A DNA stretch of 64,000 nucleotides from Fibrobacter sp. UWH6 (GCF_900142465.1 NZ_FRAX01000003.1:1-64000); one strand, 5' to 3'. Shown: positions 42,217-52,825, numbered from the stretch's first letter. Notes: generated by a model from the letters alone, not told the origin. Program-made: numbers and translations.

Positions 42217-43365
42217 ATGAATAAGAAAATTTTTATCCCCGTCTTTTTTTCTCTTGCCGCATATATTTCCGCAGCAGAGCCTCTCTGCCTTTCTCCTGTA
42301 GAAGCCAGTGGCATTTCCGCCGAAACCCAGGCTAGTATTCCTTCCCTTTTCAAGAACTACGTTGACAGCCAGGGCAGCTACCAGATTGTTGCCGAAGGTT
42401 GCCAGAAGACAGCCTCCATCAACGTCAGCAAGTTGGGTCAGGCCACCATGGTCAGCGCCAAGATCCAGGATTCCGAAAACAAGCCTGTCTGGAATCACCA
42501 GGTCAAGATTCTCAAGGAAGAGAATATGGACAAGGCCCTTGCAAAACTGGCCGAAGTCATGAGTTCCGAAAATCAGGCTGCAGCACCTGCCGTTGAGCCC
42601 GCAGCTGAATCCGTCGCCAAGGCAGAACCTGCCGCCGAACCGGTTGCAGAGCCTGTCGCCGAGCCTACCCCCAAACCGGCAGCAGAACCAGTCGCAGCTG
42701 CTCCGGCTCCCATGCCCGTAGCAAAGGCCCCCGCAAAACAGCCCGCCGCACAGCCTGTTGCAGCACCGGCTCCTGCAGTTTATGAAGCAGCTCCGGCCGC
42801 AGAACCTGCACCCGCCAAAAAGCCTCGCATTCCCAATCTCTACTTCGGTGTCGGTCTCGGTCTGACCAAGTTCATCGGTGACGAAATCAACGCATTCACC
42901 GATTACGAACCCCTGACCTCCTACGATTTCTTCTTTGCGTACGATTCCAAGTACACAATCACCATGCTGACCCTCAACATCAGCCACAAGGTCAATACAG
43001 TCGACAGAAATAACAAGGTTAACAACGGCGATTACTACTACTATAATTACGATAAGTACGAAGACATCACTACAGACTATATCGCCTGGGGTTTCTCTTT
43101 CTACTACCCCATCCTCTCTGGTCCGATTGCCCCCTACATTGGCGTGGGTATGTCTGCAACGACCTTTGACATCGATTACGAATACAACAGCGATGAAATC
43201 CGCGACAACGGCCTCCAGGCTCACATTGGTGGCGGCATCCTACTGAATCGTAACAGACGTCTCAACACCTGGATTCATGGTGAATACTTCTTTAACACCT
43301 ATGAACCCATTAACCACACTTTCCATGGTTTCAGCCTGCTCATGAGAGTTTCTCTGGGCGTCTAA
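42217..43365 (+). CDS. Exported protein with Pro/Ala-rich spacer and C-terminal outer-membrane barrel-like domain
   Basis: 382 residues from MNKKIFIPVFF; upstream ATGs lie in the terminator of the preceding gene. Signal peptide to about residue 20 (YISAAEP). Region 22-125 is a small alpha/beta domain (YVDSQGSYQIVAEGCQKTASINV) resembling a periplasmic module with an antiparallel sheet. Residues 130-205 are built from Ala-Glu-Pro repeats (AEPVAEPVAEP), the sort of rigid spacer that crosses peptidoglycan. Residues 208-382 alternate polar/aromatic strands (LYFGVGLGLTKFIGDEI, WGFSFYYPIL, LNTWIHGEYFF) ending MRVSLGV, consistent with an eight-strand outer-membrane barrel. Could be an OmpA-like anchor. 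No family is recognised with certainty. Confidence 0.75.
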   Translation: MNKKIFIPVFFSLAAYISAAEPLCLSPVEASGISAETQASIPSLFKNYVDSQGSYQIVAEGCQKTASINVSKLGQATMVSAKIQDSENKPVWNHQVKILKEENMDKALAKLAEVMSSENQAAAPAVEPAAESVAKAEPAAEPVAEPVAEPTPKPAAEPVAAAPAPMPVAKAPAKQPAAQPVAAPAPAVYEAAPAAEPAPAKKPRIPNLYFGVGLGLTKFIGDEINAFTDYEPLTSYDFFFAYDSKYTITMLTLNISHKVNTVDRNNKVNNGDYYYYNYDKYEDITTDYIAWGFSFYYPILSGPIAPYIGVGMSATTFDIDYEYNSDEIRDNGLQAHIGGGILLNRNRRLNTWIHGEYFFNTYEPINHTFHGFSLLMRVSLGV

Positions 43366-43390
43366 CCCACAAGGTCAAATTTTTATGGAA

Positions 43391-43422
43391 AAGGCTTGGC
43401 CCAGGGCCAGGCCTTTTTTTTT
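43391..43422 (+). terminator. Terminator after the barrel-protein gene
   Basis: AAGGCTTGGC (43391-43400) and GCCAGGCCTT (43406-43415, one G-U) followed by nine T. Confidence 0.9.
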
Positions 43423-43507
43423 GCAACAAGGAACTGCTCTTTTGAACAGCTCCCATTTCGTTTTTACTATATTGTCGACCGAAAAGTTCGCAGGGGCAGA
43501 ACTATCT

Positions 43508-43523
43508 TGACACTAAAGTGTCA
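43508..43523. promoter_or_regulatory. Perfect palindrome upstream of parE
   Basis: TGACACT (43508-43514), AA, AGTGTCA (43517-43523). Immediately preceded by T so that TTGACA overlaps it as a possible -35 box. It lies 85 bases before the parE start and could be an operator for a dimeric repressor. Confidence 0.45.
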
Positions 43524-43607
43524 GCGAAAAAGTTTATCTTTGTGAAAAATTTTGAAATAGACATTTTGAACTGATTTTTTAACCTTAAACGTTCTGATTT
43601 AAAGATT

Positions 43608-45452
43608 ATGGCAGCAGCAAAGTATACAGACGACAGCATTAGAACACTGGAATGGAACGAACACATCCGCGAACGTCCGGGTATGTACATCGGCAAGCTG
43701 GGCGATGGCCAGAGCCCCGATGACGGGATCTACGTTCTCGTCAAGGAAATTATCGACAACTCCATCGACGAATTCGTCATGGGCGCCGGTAAAAAGATCA
43801 TTATCGACATTGAAGATCACTCCGCCCACATCCGCGACTTCGGCCGCGGCATCCCCCTGGGCAAGGTCATCGACTGTGTCAGCAAGATCAATACCGGTGG
43901 TAAGTACGATTCCGACGCCTTCCAGAAGTCTGTAGGTATGAACGGCGTGGGTACCAAGGCTGTAAACGCCCTCTCTACCAAGTTCATCGTCAAGAGCTAC
44001 CGCGATGGCCGCGTCAAGGAAGCAGAATTCAGCAAGGGTGTGCTTGTCCGCGAAGAAAAGGAAAAGGACACCACCGAAAAGAACGGTACCGAAATTTTCT
44101 TCGAACCGGACGCCAATATTTTCAAGAACTTCAGATTCCTTCCCGCCTACATGGAAGAAAAAGTCTGGAACTATGCCTACCTGAACAACGGTCTTTCCCT
44201 CATCATGAACGGCAAGACCTACGTCAGCCCCAACGGCCTCCTGGATTTGCTCCAGAAGCACGTAGACGATTCTATCCGTTATCCGGTGGCCCATTTCAAG
44301 CAGTCCGACATTGAGATCGCCTTTACCCATGGCAACCAGTATGGCGAACATTATTACAGTTTCGTGAACGGCCAGTATACCACCCAGGGCGGTACCCATC
44401 AGCAGGCTTTCCGCGAAGGTATCGTCAAGGGCGCCCGCGACTTCTTCAAGAAGGATCTGGATCCGTCTGACGTCCGCAACTGCATTATCGGCGCCATTTC
44501 TGTGCGTATCCAGGAACCGGTGTTCGAATCCCAGACCAAGACCAAACTGGGCAGCACCACCGTTTCTCCGGGAGGCGCTCAGCTCCGTACCTGGATCGTG
44601 GATTACGTTTCCAAGGAACTGGACAACTACCTCCATAAGAATCCCGAAACCGCAAAGGCCCTTCAGGATCGCATTACCCAGAACGAACGCGAACGCAAGG
44701 AAATTGCAGGTATCAAGAAATTGGCCAACGAACGCGCCAAGAAGGCAAGCCTGCACAACAAGAAGCTTCGCGACTGCAAGGTCCACCTGACCGACGTGAA
44801 GAACGCACTGAACAAGGAATCCATGATCTTTATCACCGAAGGTGACTCTGCATCCGGTTCCATCACCAAGGCTCGCAACGTGCAGACCCAGGCCGTGTTC
44901 AGTCTCCGCGGTAAGCCCTTGAACTGTTTCGGACTTACCAAGAAGGTGGTTTACGAAAACGAGGAATTCAACCTGCTCCAGAGCGCTCTGGATATCGAAA
45001 ATGGCCTTGAAGACTTGCGTTACGACAAGGTGATTATCGCAACCGATGCCGATGTGGACGGTATGCATATCCGCCTGCTGCTCATGACCTTCTTCCTGCA
45101 GTTCTTCCCGGAACTGGTAGAACAGAAGCACCTGTTCATCTTGCAGACTCCGCTGTTCCGCGTGCGTAACAAGAACGTGACCAAGTACTGCTATGACGAA
45201 GCCGAACGCGACAAGGCCGCCAAGGAAATCGGCAAGACAGGTCTGGAAATCACCCGATTCAAAGGTCTGGGCGAAATCAGCCCCGAAGAATTCGGGCAGT
45301 TCATTGGCGACCAGATGCGTCTGGAAACCGTGATTCTCCCGCCGGACGCCAACTTCGGCAAGATGTTGGCCTATTACATGGGAAACAACACTCCCCAGCG
45401 CCAGGACCACATCGTGACGAACCTCCGTGCTGAAGCGGTTGACGAACTTTAA
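43608..45452 (+). CDS. parE: DNA topoisomerase IV subunit B
   Basis: 614 residues. GHKL ATPase domain: [28 protein letters not shown] (metal-binding Asn), [24 protein letters not shown]. Toprim domain: [15 protein letters not shown] and [16 protein letters not shown]. The short length (no E. coli GyrB insert) and sequence style fit ParE of the Bacteroidota/Fibrobacterota type. With ParC it decatenates daughter chromosomes. parC is not next to it: the gene is followed by a strong terminator and a convergent gene. The spacing of the upstream palindrome to the start leaves a roughly 85-base leader. Confidence 0.9.
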   Translation: MAAAKYTDDSIRTLEWNEHIRERPGMYIGKLGDGQSPDDGIYVLVKEIIDNSIDEFVMGAGKKIIIDIEDHSAHIRDFGRGIPLGKVIDCVSKINTGGKYDSDAFQKSVGMNGVGTKAVNALSTKFIVKSYRDGRVKEAEFSKGVLVREEKEKDTTEKNGTEIFFEPDANIFKNFRFLPAYMEEKVWNYAYLNNGLSLIMNGKTYVSPNGLLDLLQKHVDDSIRYPVAHFKQSDIEIAFTHGNQYGEHYYSFVNGQYTTQGGTHQQAFREGIVKGARDFFKKDLDPSDVRNCIIGAISVRIQEPVFESQTKTKLGSTTVSPGGAQLRTWIVDYVSKELDNYLHKNPETAKALQDRITQNERERKEIAGIKKLANERAKKASLHNKKLRDCKVHLTDVKNALNKESMIFITEGDSASGSITKARNVQTQAVFSLRGKPLNCFGLTKKVVYENEEFNLLQSALDIENGLEDLRYDKVIIATDADVDGMHIRLLLMTFFLQFFPELVEQKHLFILQTPLFRVRNKNVTKYCYDEAERDKAAKEIGKTGLEITRFKGLGEISPEEFGQFIGDQMRLETVILPPDANFGKMLAYYMGNNTPQRQDHIVTNLRAEAVDEL

Positions 45453-45493
45453 CCTAGATCGTCAGACGAAACAGACCGCGAATTTAACGCAAG

Positions 45494-45521
45494 GAAGCCC
45501 GCTTCAGCGGGCTTCTTTTTT
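45494..45521 (+). terminator. parE terminator
   Basis: 9-bp stem GAAGCCCGC (45494-45502) and GCGGGCTTC (45507-45515), TTCA loop, then TTTTTT. Confidence 0.92.
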
Positions 45522-45562
45522 AGGTTTGCGGGACTCGATCTGCGTCCCCAAATCAAACAAAA

Positions 45563-46894
45563 TCAAGTGACGCGGAAGGCCTGCGTACGGGGACCGGACT
45601 TGGGCTTGTTCTTGCCGGGCTGGATCATGAGAACCTTTTCCATGCGGTTGCCTTCCATCTTGAGCACACGGAAGGTGTAGCCCTTGATGACCACTTCGGC
45701 GCCAGGAGAGGGAATGATTCCGAGGGTTGCCTGGATCAGGCCGGAAAGGGTTTCCACATGGGAATTTTCCGGAGCTTCCAGTTCCACGCCCAGTTCGTAT
45801 TCCAGGTCTGACAGGGTCATCAGCGGATCCAGGATGTAGCGGCCGTCCTTCAGTTTCTGGACGTCCTGTTCCTCATCCACGTCGTCTTCGTCGCGGATTT
45901 CGCCAACGATTTCTTCAAGGATGTCTTCCAGGGTTACAAGGCCCGCGGTTCCACCATATTCGTCGACCACAATGGCCAGCTGGTTACCGGTCTTTCGCAG
46001 GTCGGTCAGCATGTCGTCAATTTTCTTGTGGTAGGGCACGAATACCGGCGGCATCACCAACTTCATGATGTCGAAAGTTTCGGTTTCGTGATGTTCGGTG
46101 TACCACTGCAAAAAATCGCGGTTAGAAAGGATACCTACGATGTTGTCGACGGTTTCCTTATACACCGGCAAGCGGGAATGGCGTTCGGTGTTCAGCACCT
46201 TCACCAAATCTTCCAGGCTGGTATCGACATCGATGGCGCACATGTCCACGCGGGGAGTCATGATTTCGCGAACCGGAGTTTCCACAAAGTCGAAGATGTT
46301 CAGAATCATCTGACGTTCTTCTTTTTCCAGACCTTCGCCATCGTCGCCCTGGACGTCAGACAAGTCGGCCTGAACAGCGTCGCGGCGTTCTTCGGGCAAG
46401 AAGCTGAGTTTGGAATCGTAACCCATGACCTTCAAGATCTTGACAAACATCCAGTGGCAGATTTTTGCGGGTACCGCAAAGGGCAGGCGGATCCACTTGA
46501 ACAGAGGGATCAGCACAATGGCCAAGGTGTCGGGTTTCAGGTTTCCGAGAACGTTGGCGCAGAAAACCGTAAGGGTATAAATGCAGATGCAGGCCACCAC
46601 CATATAGGCCAGGAACGCAAGAATCCAGAAGTCCTTTGCCCAGGGGAGCATCTCGAACAGATAGAATCCCAGGACACCGCTACCCACATTGCAGAAGATT
46701 CGGCCAATGGAAATGGTCTCGTTGAATCCGCCCAGTTCCACCAGGGCGGCCACCTTCTCTTCACGGCCTTCGCGGTCCTTGGCATCACGCTTGGCGTAAA
46801 TGCCACTGAACACAGCCTTGATTAACGAGAAAGAGAAGGAAACAAAAAGGAAAAGGATTAAAAAAACAATCGCCCAACTTTCAGGAGATTCCAT
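45563..46894 (-). CDS. CorC/HlyC-family transporter (CNNM domain, CBS pair, CorC_HlyC domain)
   Basis: 443 residues. The N-terminal DUF21/CNNM region has four membrane segments (about 8-28, 65-85, 95-120, 130-150). It is followed by the basic/acidic link [25 protein letters not shown], which starts the CBS pair (about 205-330: [52 protein letters not shown]). The C-terminal CorC_HlyC domain covers about 340-430. Family members are linked to magnesium or cobalt efflux. The start overlaps the ybeY stop (TGATG), so it is translated with ybeY, a gene pair commonly found together in bacteria. Confidence 0.9.
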   Translation of the reverse strand: MESPESWAIVFLILFLFVSFSFSLIKAVFSGIYAKRDAKDREGREEKVAALVELGGFNETISIGRIFCNVGSGVLGFYLFEMLPWAKDFWILAFLAYMVVACICIYTLTVFCANVLGNLKPDTLAIVLIPLFKWIRLPFAVPAKICHWMFVKILKVMGYDSKLSFLPEERRDAVQADLSDVQGDDGEGLEKEERQMILNIFDFVETPVREIMTPRVDMCAIDVDTSLEDLVKVLNTERHSRLPVYKETVDNIVGILSNRDFLQWYTEHHETETFDIMKLVMPPVFVPYHKKIDDMLTDLRKTGNQLAIVVDEYGGTAGLVTLEDILEEIVGEIRDEDDVDEEQDVQKLKDGRYILDPLMTLSDLEYELGVELEAPENSHVETLSGLIQATLGIIPSPGAEVVIKGYTFRVLKMEGNRMEKVLMIQPGKNKPKSGPRTQAFRVT

Positions 46895-47349
46895 CAGTCC
46901 TTCTCCTTGTAGGGGTCAAGTCCAAGAAATTCGCACTCGCGGGCGCGCATCACCTTGCGGTCGGCAGCCTTGATGTGGTCGTAACCGGACAGGTGCAAAA
47001 GGCCGTGAACAATGACACGCTTCAGTTCGGCGTAGAAAGTGTTGCCGTACTCCGGAGCCTGTCTGCGGACCTGTTCCTGGGCGATGTAGATTTCACCCAG
47101 CATTTCGGGTTCACCGGGGAACTCGGCATGCCATTCAAAGGAGAGCACGTCGGTCACCTTGTCCAGACCGCGGTAATTCTTGTTCATTTCGCGGACGAAT
47201 TCGTCGGAACACATGACGATATTGACGTCCTTCTCCTTGCCTTCTTCGGCCAGGAGTTTGCGAGCCATCTTTTCAAACTTGTCCTGATAAGGGAACTTCT
47301 CGATGTCGCCTTCGGTAAGAAAGTCGATGTTATAACTAGCAGGGTCCAT
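46894..47349 (-). CDS. ybeY: Endoribonuclease YbeY (rRNA maturation factor)
   Basis: 151 residues from the ATG at 47349, which overlaps the preceding stop as TAATG; a GTG five codons upstream is possible but less likely. Zinc site HGLLHLSGYDH near residues 112-122 and the upstream RGLDKVTDVLSFEWH define YbeY. It processes the 3' end of 16S rRNA and takes part in ribosome quality control. Middle gene of a three-gene minus operon with a 94-residue protein before and the CorC-like gene after; both junctions overlap by one to four bases. Confidence 0.95.
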   Translation of the reverse strand: MDPASYNIDFLTEGDIEKFPYQDKFEKMARKLLAEEGKEKDVNIVMCSDEFVREMNKNYRGLDKVTDVLSFEWHAEFPGEPEMLGEIYIAQEQVRRQAPEYGNTFYAELKRVIVHGLLHLSGYDHIKAADRKVMRARECEFLGLDPYKEKD

Positions 47350-47633
47350 TAGATGTTGTACCACTTCTTGAGAACTTCGATGATAGCTTCAGCCTGGGCC
47401 TTGCCGGTAATCTTGAACTTACCCTGGGCCTTGAAGTTTCCGTTCATCTTGCGATAACGACGGAGGCTAACCTTAGGTTCACCGAATTCACCGGTCTTGG
47501 GATCCTTTTCCTGATAGTGGAACATGACGGTCGGCCATGCGCCCTTGGAGAGGATCTCCTTGCCCAATTCCTTGATGACTTCTTCGCCAGAGTCTTCGTC
47601 GCTGAATGCAACGGTCAGTTCTTCAACTTCCAT
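47349..47633 (-). CDS. Conserved small protein, 94 residues, function unknown
   Basis: Acidic N-terminal half (EELTVAFSDEDSGEEVIKEL) and basic C-terminal half with SLRRYRKMNGNFKAQGKFKITGKAQAEAIIEVLKKWY. The latter is a pattern (RY-x-G-x-F-x-x-x-S/GKF-x-I...QA-x-I-I) I have seen in uncharacterised small proteins of other Gram-negative bacteria. No signal peptide, no cysteines. It heads the ybeY - corC-like operon and its stop overlaps the ybeY start, so a link with rRNA processing or translation is possible. Confidence 0.75.
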   Translation of the reverse strand: MEVEELTVAFSDEDSGEEVIKELGKEILSKGAWPTVMFHYQEKDPKTGEFGEPKVSLRRYRKMNGNFKAQGKFKITGKAQAEAIIEVLKKWYNI

Positions 47634-47813
47634 AGTGCTATCCTTTTATGAAATACTTCTATATATATAGCTTTTTTCGCCAAAAGAGCAAATCTCCAAG
47701 GGGTTTTAGTCCACGGAATACATCAAACTTTTATTTTTGATACAAAAAGGAATCTTCCCCTAAAGCTATATTTGCCCCAAAAGACATGAAGACCCCTTTG
47801 AACGAGAGGCAAT

Positions 47814-49676
47814 ATGTGTTCACGCTATTCTAGAGTTATCGCGATATTCCTGGCCCTTCTGGTAGCCAACTCCTTCGCCGCCAAGTCCGCCTCGGGCAAG
47901 GTCCGTTCCCGCATTGGCGAAGTAACGATCCAAAAGGAAGGCAAGGGAGACTGGAAAGACCTTAATGTTGGAAACAAGGTCAACCAGAGCGACTTGATCC
48001 GTACCCTGCTGGAATCCCAGGCAATCATCGCCCTCCCCGACGGAAGTAACTTTTCCATCGAAGAGAATTCCCTGGTGTCCATGACCGAAGTGATGACAGA
48101 CGACGGGAAGAATTACATCACCGCCGAAATCAAGTCGGGCAAGATTAAGTTCGACGTCCAGAAACAGAATGGCGGAAGTCATTTCAAGTTCAAGACGGGC
48201 ACCGCCACGGCAGCTATCCGAGGAACCTACGGTCTGACAGGACTTAGCGAACGCCAGACACCCATTGCAGCCCTGATTTTTGGTAAGATGGACATGTTCA
48301 TGGGAACTCAGGCCGTATCCATCCACGAAAATCAAGCCATTGTCACCCACCGCGACAAGTTGGTCGTCATTGACCTGAGCGCCGGAGCCGACGCCGATTT
48401 CCTGGACAAGATTGACAGCCTGGCAGGCGACTCCACCATCACGGAAGAGGAACTGCTCAAGAAAGCCGGCGAACTGGACAAGCTCCGTACAGAAGCCCTG
48501 AAAAAATTGAAGGATGGCGTGCGTTGCGAATTCGAGGCTCTGCCGGACACCATCCGCGAAAACTCCGTAAAAATCCAGGGCCAGTGCACCCAGGGCATCA
48601 AGGTCGGTATCGGCGGCGAAATGCAGAACTCCGACGAAGGCTCCGTCACCTTCACCCCGGAATGGTCTCCGAAACAGCAAGGTCCGAAGAAATTTACAGT
48701 CACCTGCCAAGTGGGAAAGACCAGCTTTGACTGCGGAAACTTGGCCACTTACTATGTCAGTTCCGCCCCCAGGGATTCTGTGGCAGGCCACGAGCCCTTG
48801 ACTCTCATCACCAGCTCTCCCCTTACCGTTAGCGATCCGTCTGCGACCATCATCGAAGGAAGATTTGATCCGTCCGACCCCAATGCCACCCTTACGGTAA
48901 CCCACGATGGCAAGGTTTCTGACAACCTGCTCCTGCGCAATCCCGATGGACACTTGCGTTACAACCTATCCATCAAGGACTCCTGGAAAAACTGGAACAG
49001 CGAACTGGTGGAAGTGGAATACAATTCTGAAAAATACGGAACCGAAAAGGCAACACTCAAGCTGGCCATCAAGAAGAACAGCAAGACCATCAATACAATT
49101 TCTCCAACCATCGGCATCACAAGGACCGATTCCCTCAAGTGCTTTATCAAGTTAAATATTAAGGATACTGAAGGTGACCAGGTCATACTGACCCCCTATG
49201 TAGATGGAGTCAAGGGCATCGACCAGATTTACGGAAACTCCGGTGAATACACCTTGAAGACCACCAAGGGCATCCACAACTACAACTTTACTGCAGAAGA
49301 CCTGGCAGGCAACACAAGCAAGGTTAGCAAGACCTTGGGATGTTTCCCCAAGACTAATGCCACCCTGGATGTCGAAGGACCGAAGAAGATCCGCCTCCGC
49401 GTTCCGCGCCCGCCCCAGAACCACACCAATCGTTTTTACCAGATGATCCGTTTCAAGGTTAACGGGCTGCCCGAAAACAATCCCCAGTTTATCAAGCGCA
49501 TTGTCATTAGCCAGTCCGGCGAAAAGGATGACGTTCTCACCGAAACCGATTTTCATGGAACAGCTTTTGACAGGCAGGTAGGAATCATCCGAGGGAAGAC
49601 TACCGAAATCAAGATCAAGGTATTCCTGAAGAGCGGCGAGACCTTGAACGCAACTAAGATTTACGAGGTTCGCTAA
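47814..49676 (+). CDS. Exported FecR-domain protein with Ig-like repeats
   Basis: 620 residues. Signal peptide to about residue 22 (ANSFAAK). FecR domain about 28-180: SRIGEVTIQKEG, LNVGNKVNQSDLIRT, IALPDGSNFSIEENSLVSM, FKFKTGTATAAIRGTYGL. A helical segment (200-245) follows, then three or more Ig/bacterial-sandwich modules with conserved Cys pairs (VRCEFEALPD, QGQCTQG). There is no membrane anti-sigma helix, so it is not a classical FecR signalling protein but a periplasmic or surface FecR-domain protein. The stop overlaps the next start as TAATG, tying it to the beta-helix/barrel protein. GAGAGG lies before ATG. Confidence 0.8.
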   Translation: MCSRYSRVIAIFLALLVANSFAAKSASGKVRSRIGEVTIQKEGKGDWKDLNVGNKVNQSDLIRTLLESQAIIALPDGSNFSIEENSLVSMTEVMTDDGKNYITAEIKSGKIKFDVQKQNGGSHFKFKTGTATAAIRGTYGLTGLSERQTPIAALIFGKMDMFMGTQAVSIHENQAIVTHRDKLVVIDLSAGADADFLDKIDSLAGDSTITEEELLKKAGELDKLRTEALKKLKDGVRCEFEALPDTIRENSVKIQGQCTQGIKVGIGGEMQNSDEGSVTFTPEWSPKQQGPKKFTVTCQVGKTSFDCGNLATYYVSSAPRDSVAGHEPLTLITSSPLTVSDPSATIIEGRFDPSDPNATLTVTHDGKVSDNLLLRNPDGHLRYNLSIKDSWKNWNSELVEVEYNSEKYGTEKATLKLAIKKNSKTINTISPTIGITRTDSLKCFIKLNIKDTEGDQVILTPYVDGVKGIDQIYGNSGEYTLKTTKGIHNYNFTAEDLAGNTSKVSKTLGCFPKTNATLDVEGPKKIRLRVPRPPQNHTNRFYQMIRFKVNGLPENNPQFIKRIVISQSGEKDDVLTETDFHGTAFDRQVGIIRGKTTEIKIKVFLKSGETLNATKIYEVR

Positions 49677-52600
49677 TGAAACACGTTCTTATTACAGCAA
49701 TCGCGTTAACAGCAAGCCTTTCCTCTGCACAAACTGAACTTCAGGCAGAAGCTCAAACCGCAGCCCAGACAGAACAGACCCCAGCACAGAAGTCCCCCAT
49801 TCTTCGGGGCACCGCCATCAGCGGAAACATCCGCGGTTTTCTGCGAGCAAGCGAATCCCCTTATCTTGTCACTGGAGACTTGCTTGTAGACAAGGCTTCG
49901 GCCCTGGTCATCGAACCGGGAGTCATCCTCCAGTTCACTCCCGGTTCCAAGCTGAAAGTCGAAGGTCAGATTGTGGCTGCAGGCATCAGCACCGAAGCAG
50001 TCGTTTTCAAATCCGCAGCCAGGACACCCAAGGCCGGCGATTGGAAGGGCATCACAATTTCTGGCGAAAACGGATCCGAGTTGCGTAACGCAGTCATTAC
50101 CGATGCAGAAAACGGAGTCGTCATTGAAAACACAGGGCTGAACCTCCACGGAAGTTCTATCAAGAACAGTACAGGTCGCGGTCTTTATATCCGTAACGGC
50201 AAGGCAGAAATCACGGACTGCGAATTTACCGACAACCAGGGTGCAGCCCTCCATGTATCCAACTACGGCGAGGCCTCCCTGGACAACGTTGTCTTCAAGA
50301 AGAACACCGTAGCCATCTACAATTCCAATCTGGGATACATTGATGCTAGCGGAACCACCATCCAGGAAAACGGCTATGGTATTCTGGATATGGGCAACAG
50401 CCATCTGACCCTGAAAAATTCCGACATATCGAAAAATACCGTGGGAGCAAGCGCCGCTGACGTTCTCGACAATTCCGTTTCAGAAAGCATTTCCGGCAAC
50501 GCCAACGATTTTACGGTAGATTCCAGAACTGTTGCAGGAGCCCTTTCCGAAGACCCGCAGATTTTCGGAATCAAGAAACGTATTACCGACCCCGACGAAA
50601 AGATCGGAAACCTGATCAAGTCCCGCGAAAAGGAATCCGCCCTGCAGGATTCTACCGCAAAGTCCTGGAACATCATCGGTAACGTCATGCTGGGCGGAAA
50701 CTACCACCATGTCATCACCGGCAAGTCCTACGAAAATACATTCCAGGTTCCGGGATTCGGTGCTGAAGCCAGCGCCTACTTGCTGATGCAGTCTCCAGAC
50801 GGTCGAACCATCGAATTTAACGCAGACCTCTCTGCAGACTCCTGGAATCACTTCTCACCAAACCCGGTCACCCTCTCCTACACAGACCAAGTCAACCATT
50901 TAGTTCTAGGTGACTTCCAGAAAAGTCAGGGGGACATCTACATGTCAAACCTACCCATCTTCGGTGTAGGCTACACCATGTCGCTCCTCAGAAACAACGC
51001 AGACATGCCCCTCTTTGAACTGGGCGGTTTCTTTGGCGAAGCCCGCCGCCCTTACGCCTGGAATGACCGTCACCCCCTTATTTACAAAGAATACATTGAA
51101 GATGGAGAACTCCAGGCCCAGCGTCTTGCCTACGGAGCCTCCTTCAAGTGGGCGCCCGTACGCCGTTTCGACGCCACCGTGGGAATCATTTACGCCAACG
51201 ACGAAATGGAAGACCCGCTGCTCCGCGACGGTTCCAGCAGAAGTACCGGCGAACCGATGCAGACTTCCTTCACCATGTACGCCGACGGAAACTGGCTATT
51301 CTATCCTGGAGACATTGAACTGAATGGCTCTGTGGCCGTAGGTCGCGCAGACACCGCCGACGTCGCCAAGGAACGCGCAGCAAACAAGGTATTTAGCGAA
51401 GCAGGACTGAACGTAAGTTCCATGGGAACTCTCCGTCAGCTTATGAACAACGAATCCCGAATTCGCACCCTCAGCGACCAGGAACTCTACAACATTTTCG
51501 GAGACAACACCACTCTCACCCGCAGCCAGATGCGCGACTCTTTGCGCACCCTCATTCGCGATGCGAAACTTGCCAAGCGTGAAGAAGACAGCGATATCGA
51601 AGACAGCCGCGTTATGGGCCTCAACTGGGGCAGTCAGAATTTCGCCATCGGCGCTTCTCTTGACTGGAGCATCTACAAGACAACTATCTCGGCTCACGTC
51701 AAGTATGTAGGCGAAGACTTCTACAGCGCAGGTTCCCCAGACCAGCTTTCCGACACCCGCGAATTCGGCGGCCGCATTGAACAGGAAATCCGAGATTACT
51801 GGACTCTTGGTTTCGCCTACCAGATTAACGTAGAGAACGCAGCCAACCACGGAAACACCAACCTATTCGGCCTTGGTGAAGGAACCCGTTGGGGATTCTT
51901 TGACGAGGCATCCGACAGTTGGCAGGAAGAACATGAACTGGATAACGACAGAACCAAGTACATCCAGAATTTCTCTCTAGAAAACACATTCAAGATCTCA
52001 AACAACATTTCTACAAGACTGAATTACAATCTTGAATACCGCACTCAATATCGTCCCTACCAGTTGCAGGTGAACCAGTTCTACAAGGACGGAGTTTTCC
52101 TAGACGATTGGTTTGCACCTCGCAAGGGAAAGAAAACTATTGAACTGACCGACAACGAAAATTCCACAACCGTAGACGCAGAACGTTGGGCTCAGTACAC
52201 CGGCTATGCCATTGAAGACTACCTGGCCTCCAATTTCCAGGAAAGAATTTTCAGACATACCTGGGCAGCAGATGTATCCCTGAAACAGGGTAAATCCATT
52301 GTCAAGGTGGGTGGAGTCCTCTCTATCAGATCTGACTATTCCAAATTCTACAAGGATAGCCTTGCCAACTTGCTGGACCTCGCTGATTCTACCTGGGGCA
52401 AGATGGGTTATTACTTCGGCGGCGCCGATTATCTGGAACACACCTATCCCCTTTCATGGACTCTGGAAACAGACCTTCTCCAGAACAGCCTAATTGTCCG
52501 CCCCCGCTTCAAGAACTATACTCGCGACGAAATGAAGGAATCCGAAATCAATGTCGACGAAGAAATGACGATTCCCCTCATGAACAAGTTCCTGACGCTT

Positions 52601-52825
52601 GGCATCAACGGAGAATTCCGCTACCTGCTTACCACCTGGGAAGACGATGGCGAACAGGATGAAACAGAAATGGATATTCTTGGTGGTCTGAACGTAAAGG
52701 TGAACCACACCAAGCACTGGAGCAGCGAATGGTTTGCCGGCACGGCCATGTATCTGCGTCCCGATAGCAAGCGCGATGAATACACCGACATCTACGGCGG
52801 TATCCGCGTGAACTACATTTTTTAA
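49676..52825 (+). CDS. Outer-membrane protein with N-terminal beta-helix and large C-terminal barrel
   Basis: 1049 residues. Signal peptide to about residue 19 (SLSSAQT). Residues 45-270 form a right-handed parallel beta-helix: rungs such as ALVIEPGVILQFTPGSKLKVEG, NAVITDAENGVVIENTGLN, GRGLYIRNGKAEITDCEF, AALHVSNYGEASLDNVVF (quoted in part). From about 330 on, alternating amphipathic strands with aromatic girdles (WNHFSPNPVTLSYTDQ, YGASFKWAPVRRF) run to the end and close with RVNYIF. A terminal Phe is the usual BAM recognition feature. The order passenger-then-barrel resembles autotransporters, but the barrel of roughly 700 residues is far larger. Translationally coupled to the FecR-domain gene. 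Confidence 0.75.
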   Translation: MKHVLITAIALTASLSSAQTELQAEAQTAAQTEQTPAQKSPILRGTAISGNIRGFLRASESPYLVTGDLLVDKASALVIEPGVILQFTPGSKLKVEGQIVAAGISTEAVVFKSAARTPKAGDWKGITISGENGSELRNAVITDAENGVVIENTGLNLHGSSIKNSTGRGLYIRNGKAEITDCEFTDNQGAALHVSNYGEASLDNVVFKKNTVAIYNSNLGYIDASGTTIQENGYGILDMGNSHLTLKNSDISKNTVGASAADVLDNSVSESISGNANDFTVDSRTVAGALSEDPQIFGIKKRITDPDEKIGNLIKSREKESALQDSTAKSWNIIGNVMLGGNYHHVITGKSYENTFQVPGFGAEASAYLLMQSPDGRTIEFNADLSADSWNHFSPNPVTLSYTDQVNHLVLGDFQKSQGDIYMSNLPIFGVGYTMSLLRNNADMPLFELGGFFGEARRPYAWNDRHPLIYKEYIEDGELQAQRLAYGASFKWAPVRRFDATVGIIYANDEMEDPLLRDGSSRSTGEPMQTSFTMYADGNWLFYPGDIELNGSVAVGRADTADVAKERAANKVFSEAGLNVSSMGTLRQLMNNESRIRTLSDQELYNIFGDNTTLTRSQMRDSLRTLIRDAKLAKREEDSDIEDSRVMGLNWGSQNFAIGASLDWSIYKTTISAHVKYVGEDFYSAGSPDQLSDTREFGGRIEQEIRDYWTLGFAYQINVENAANHGNTNLFGLGEGTRWGFFDEASDSWQEEHELDNDRTKYIQNFSLENTFKISNNISTRLNYNLEYRTQYRPYQLQVNQFYKDGVFLDDWFAPRKGKKTIELTDNENSTTVDAERWAQYTGYAIEDYLASNFQERIFRHTWAADVSLKQGKSIVKVGGVLSIRSDYSKFYKDSLANLLDLADSTWGKMGYYFGGADYLEHTYPLSWTLETDLLQNSLIVRPRFKNYTRDEMKESEINVDEEMTIPLMNKFLTLGINGEFRYLLTTWEDDGEQDETEMDILGGLNVKVNHTKHWSSEWFAGTAMYLRPDSKRDEYTDIYGGIRVNYIF

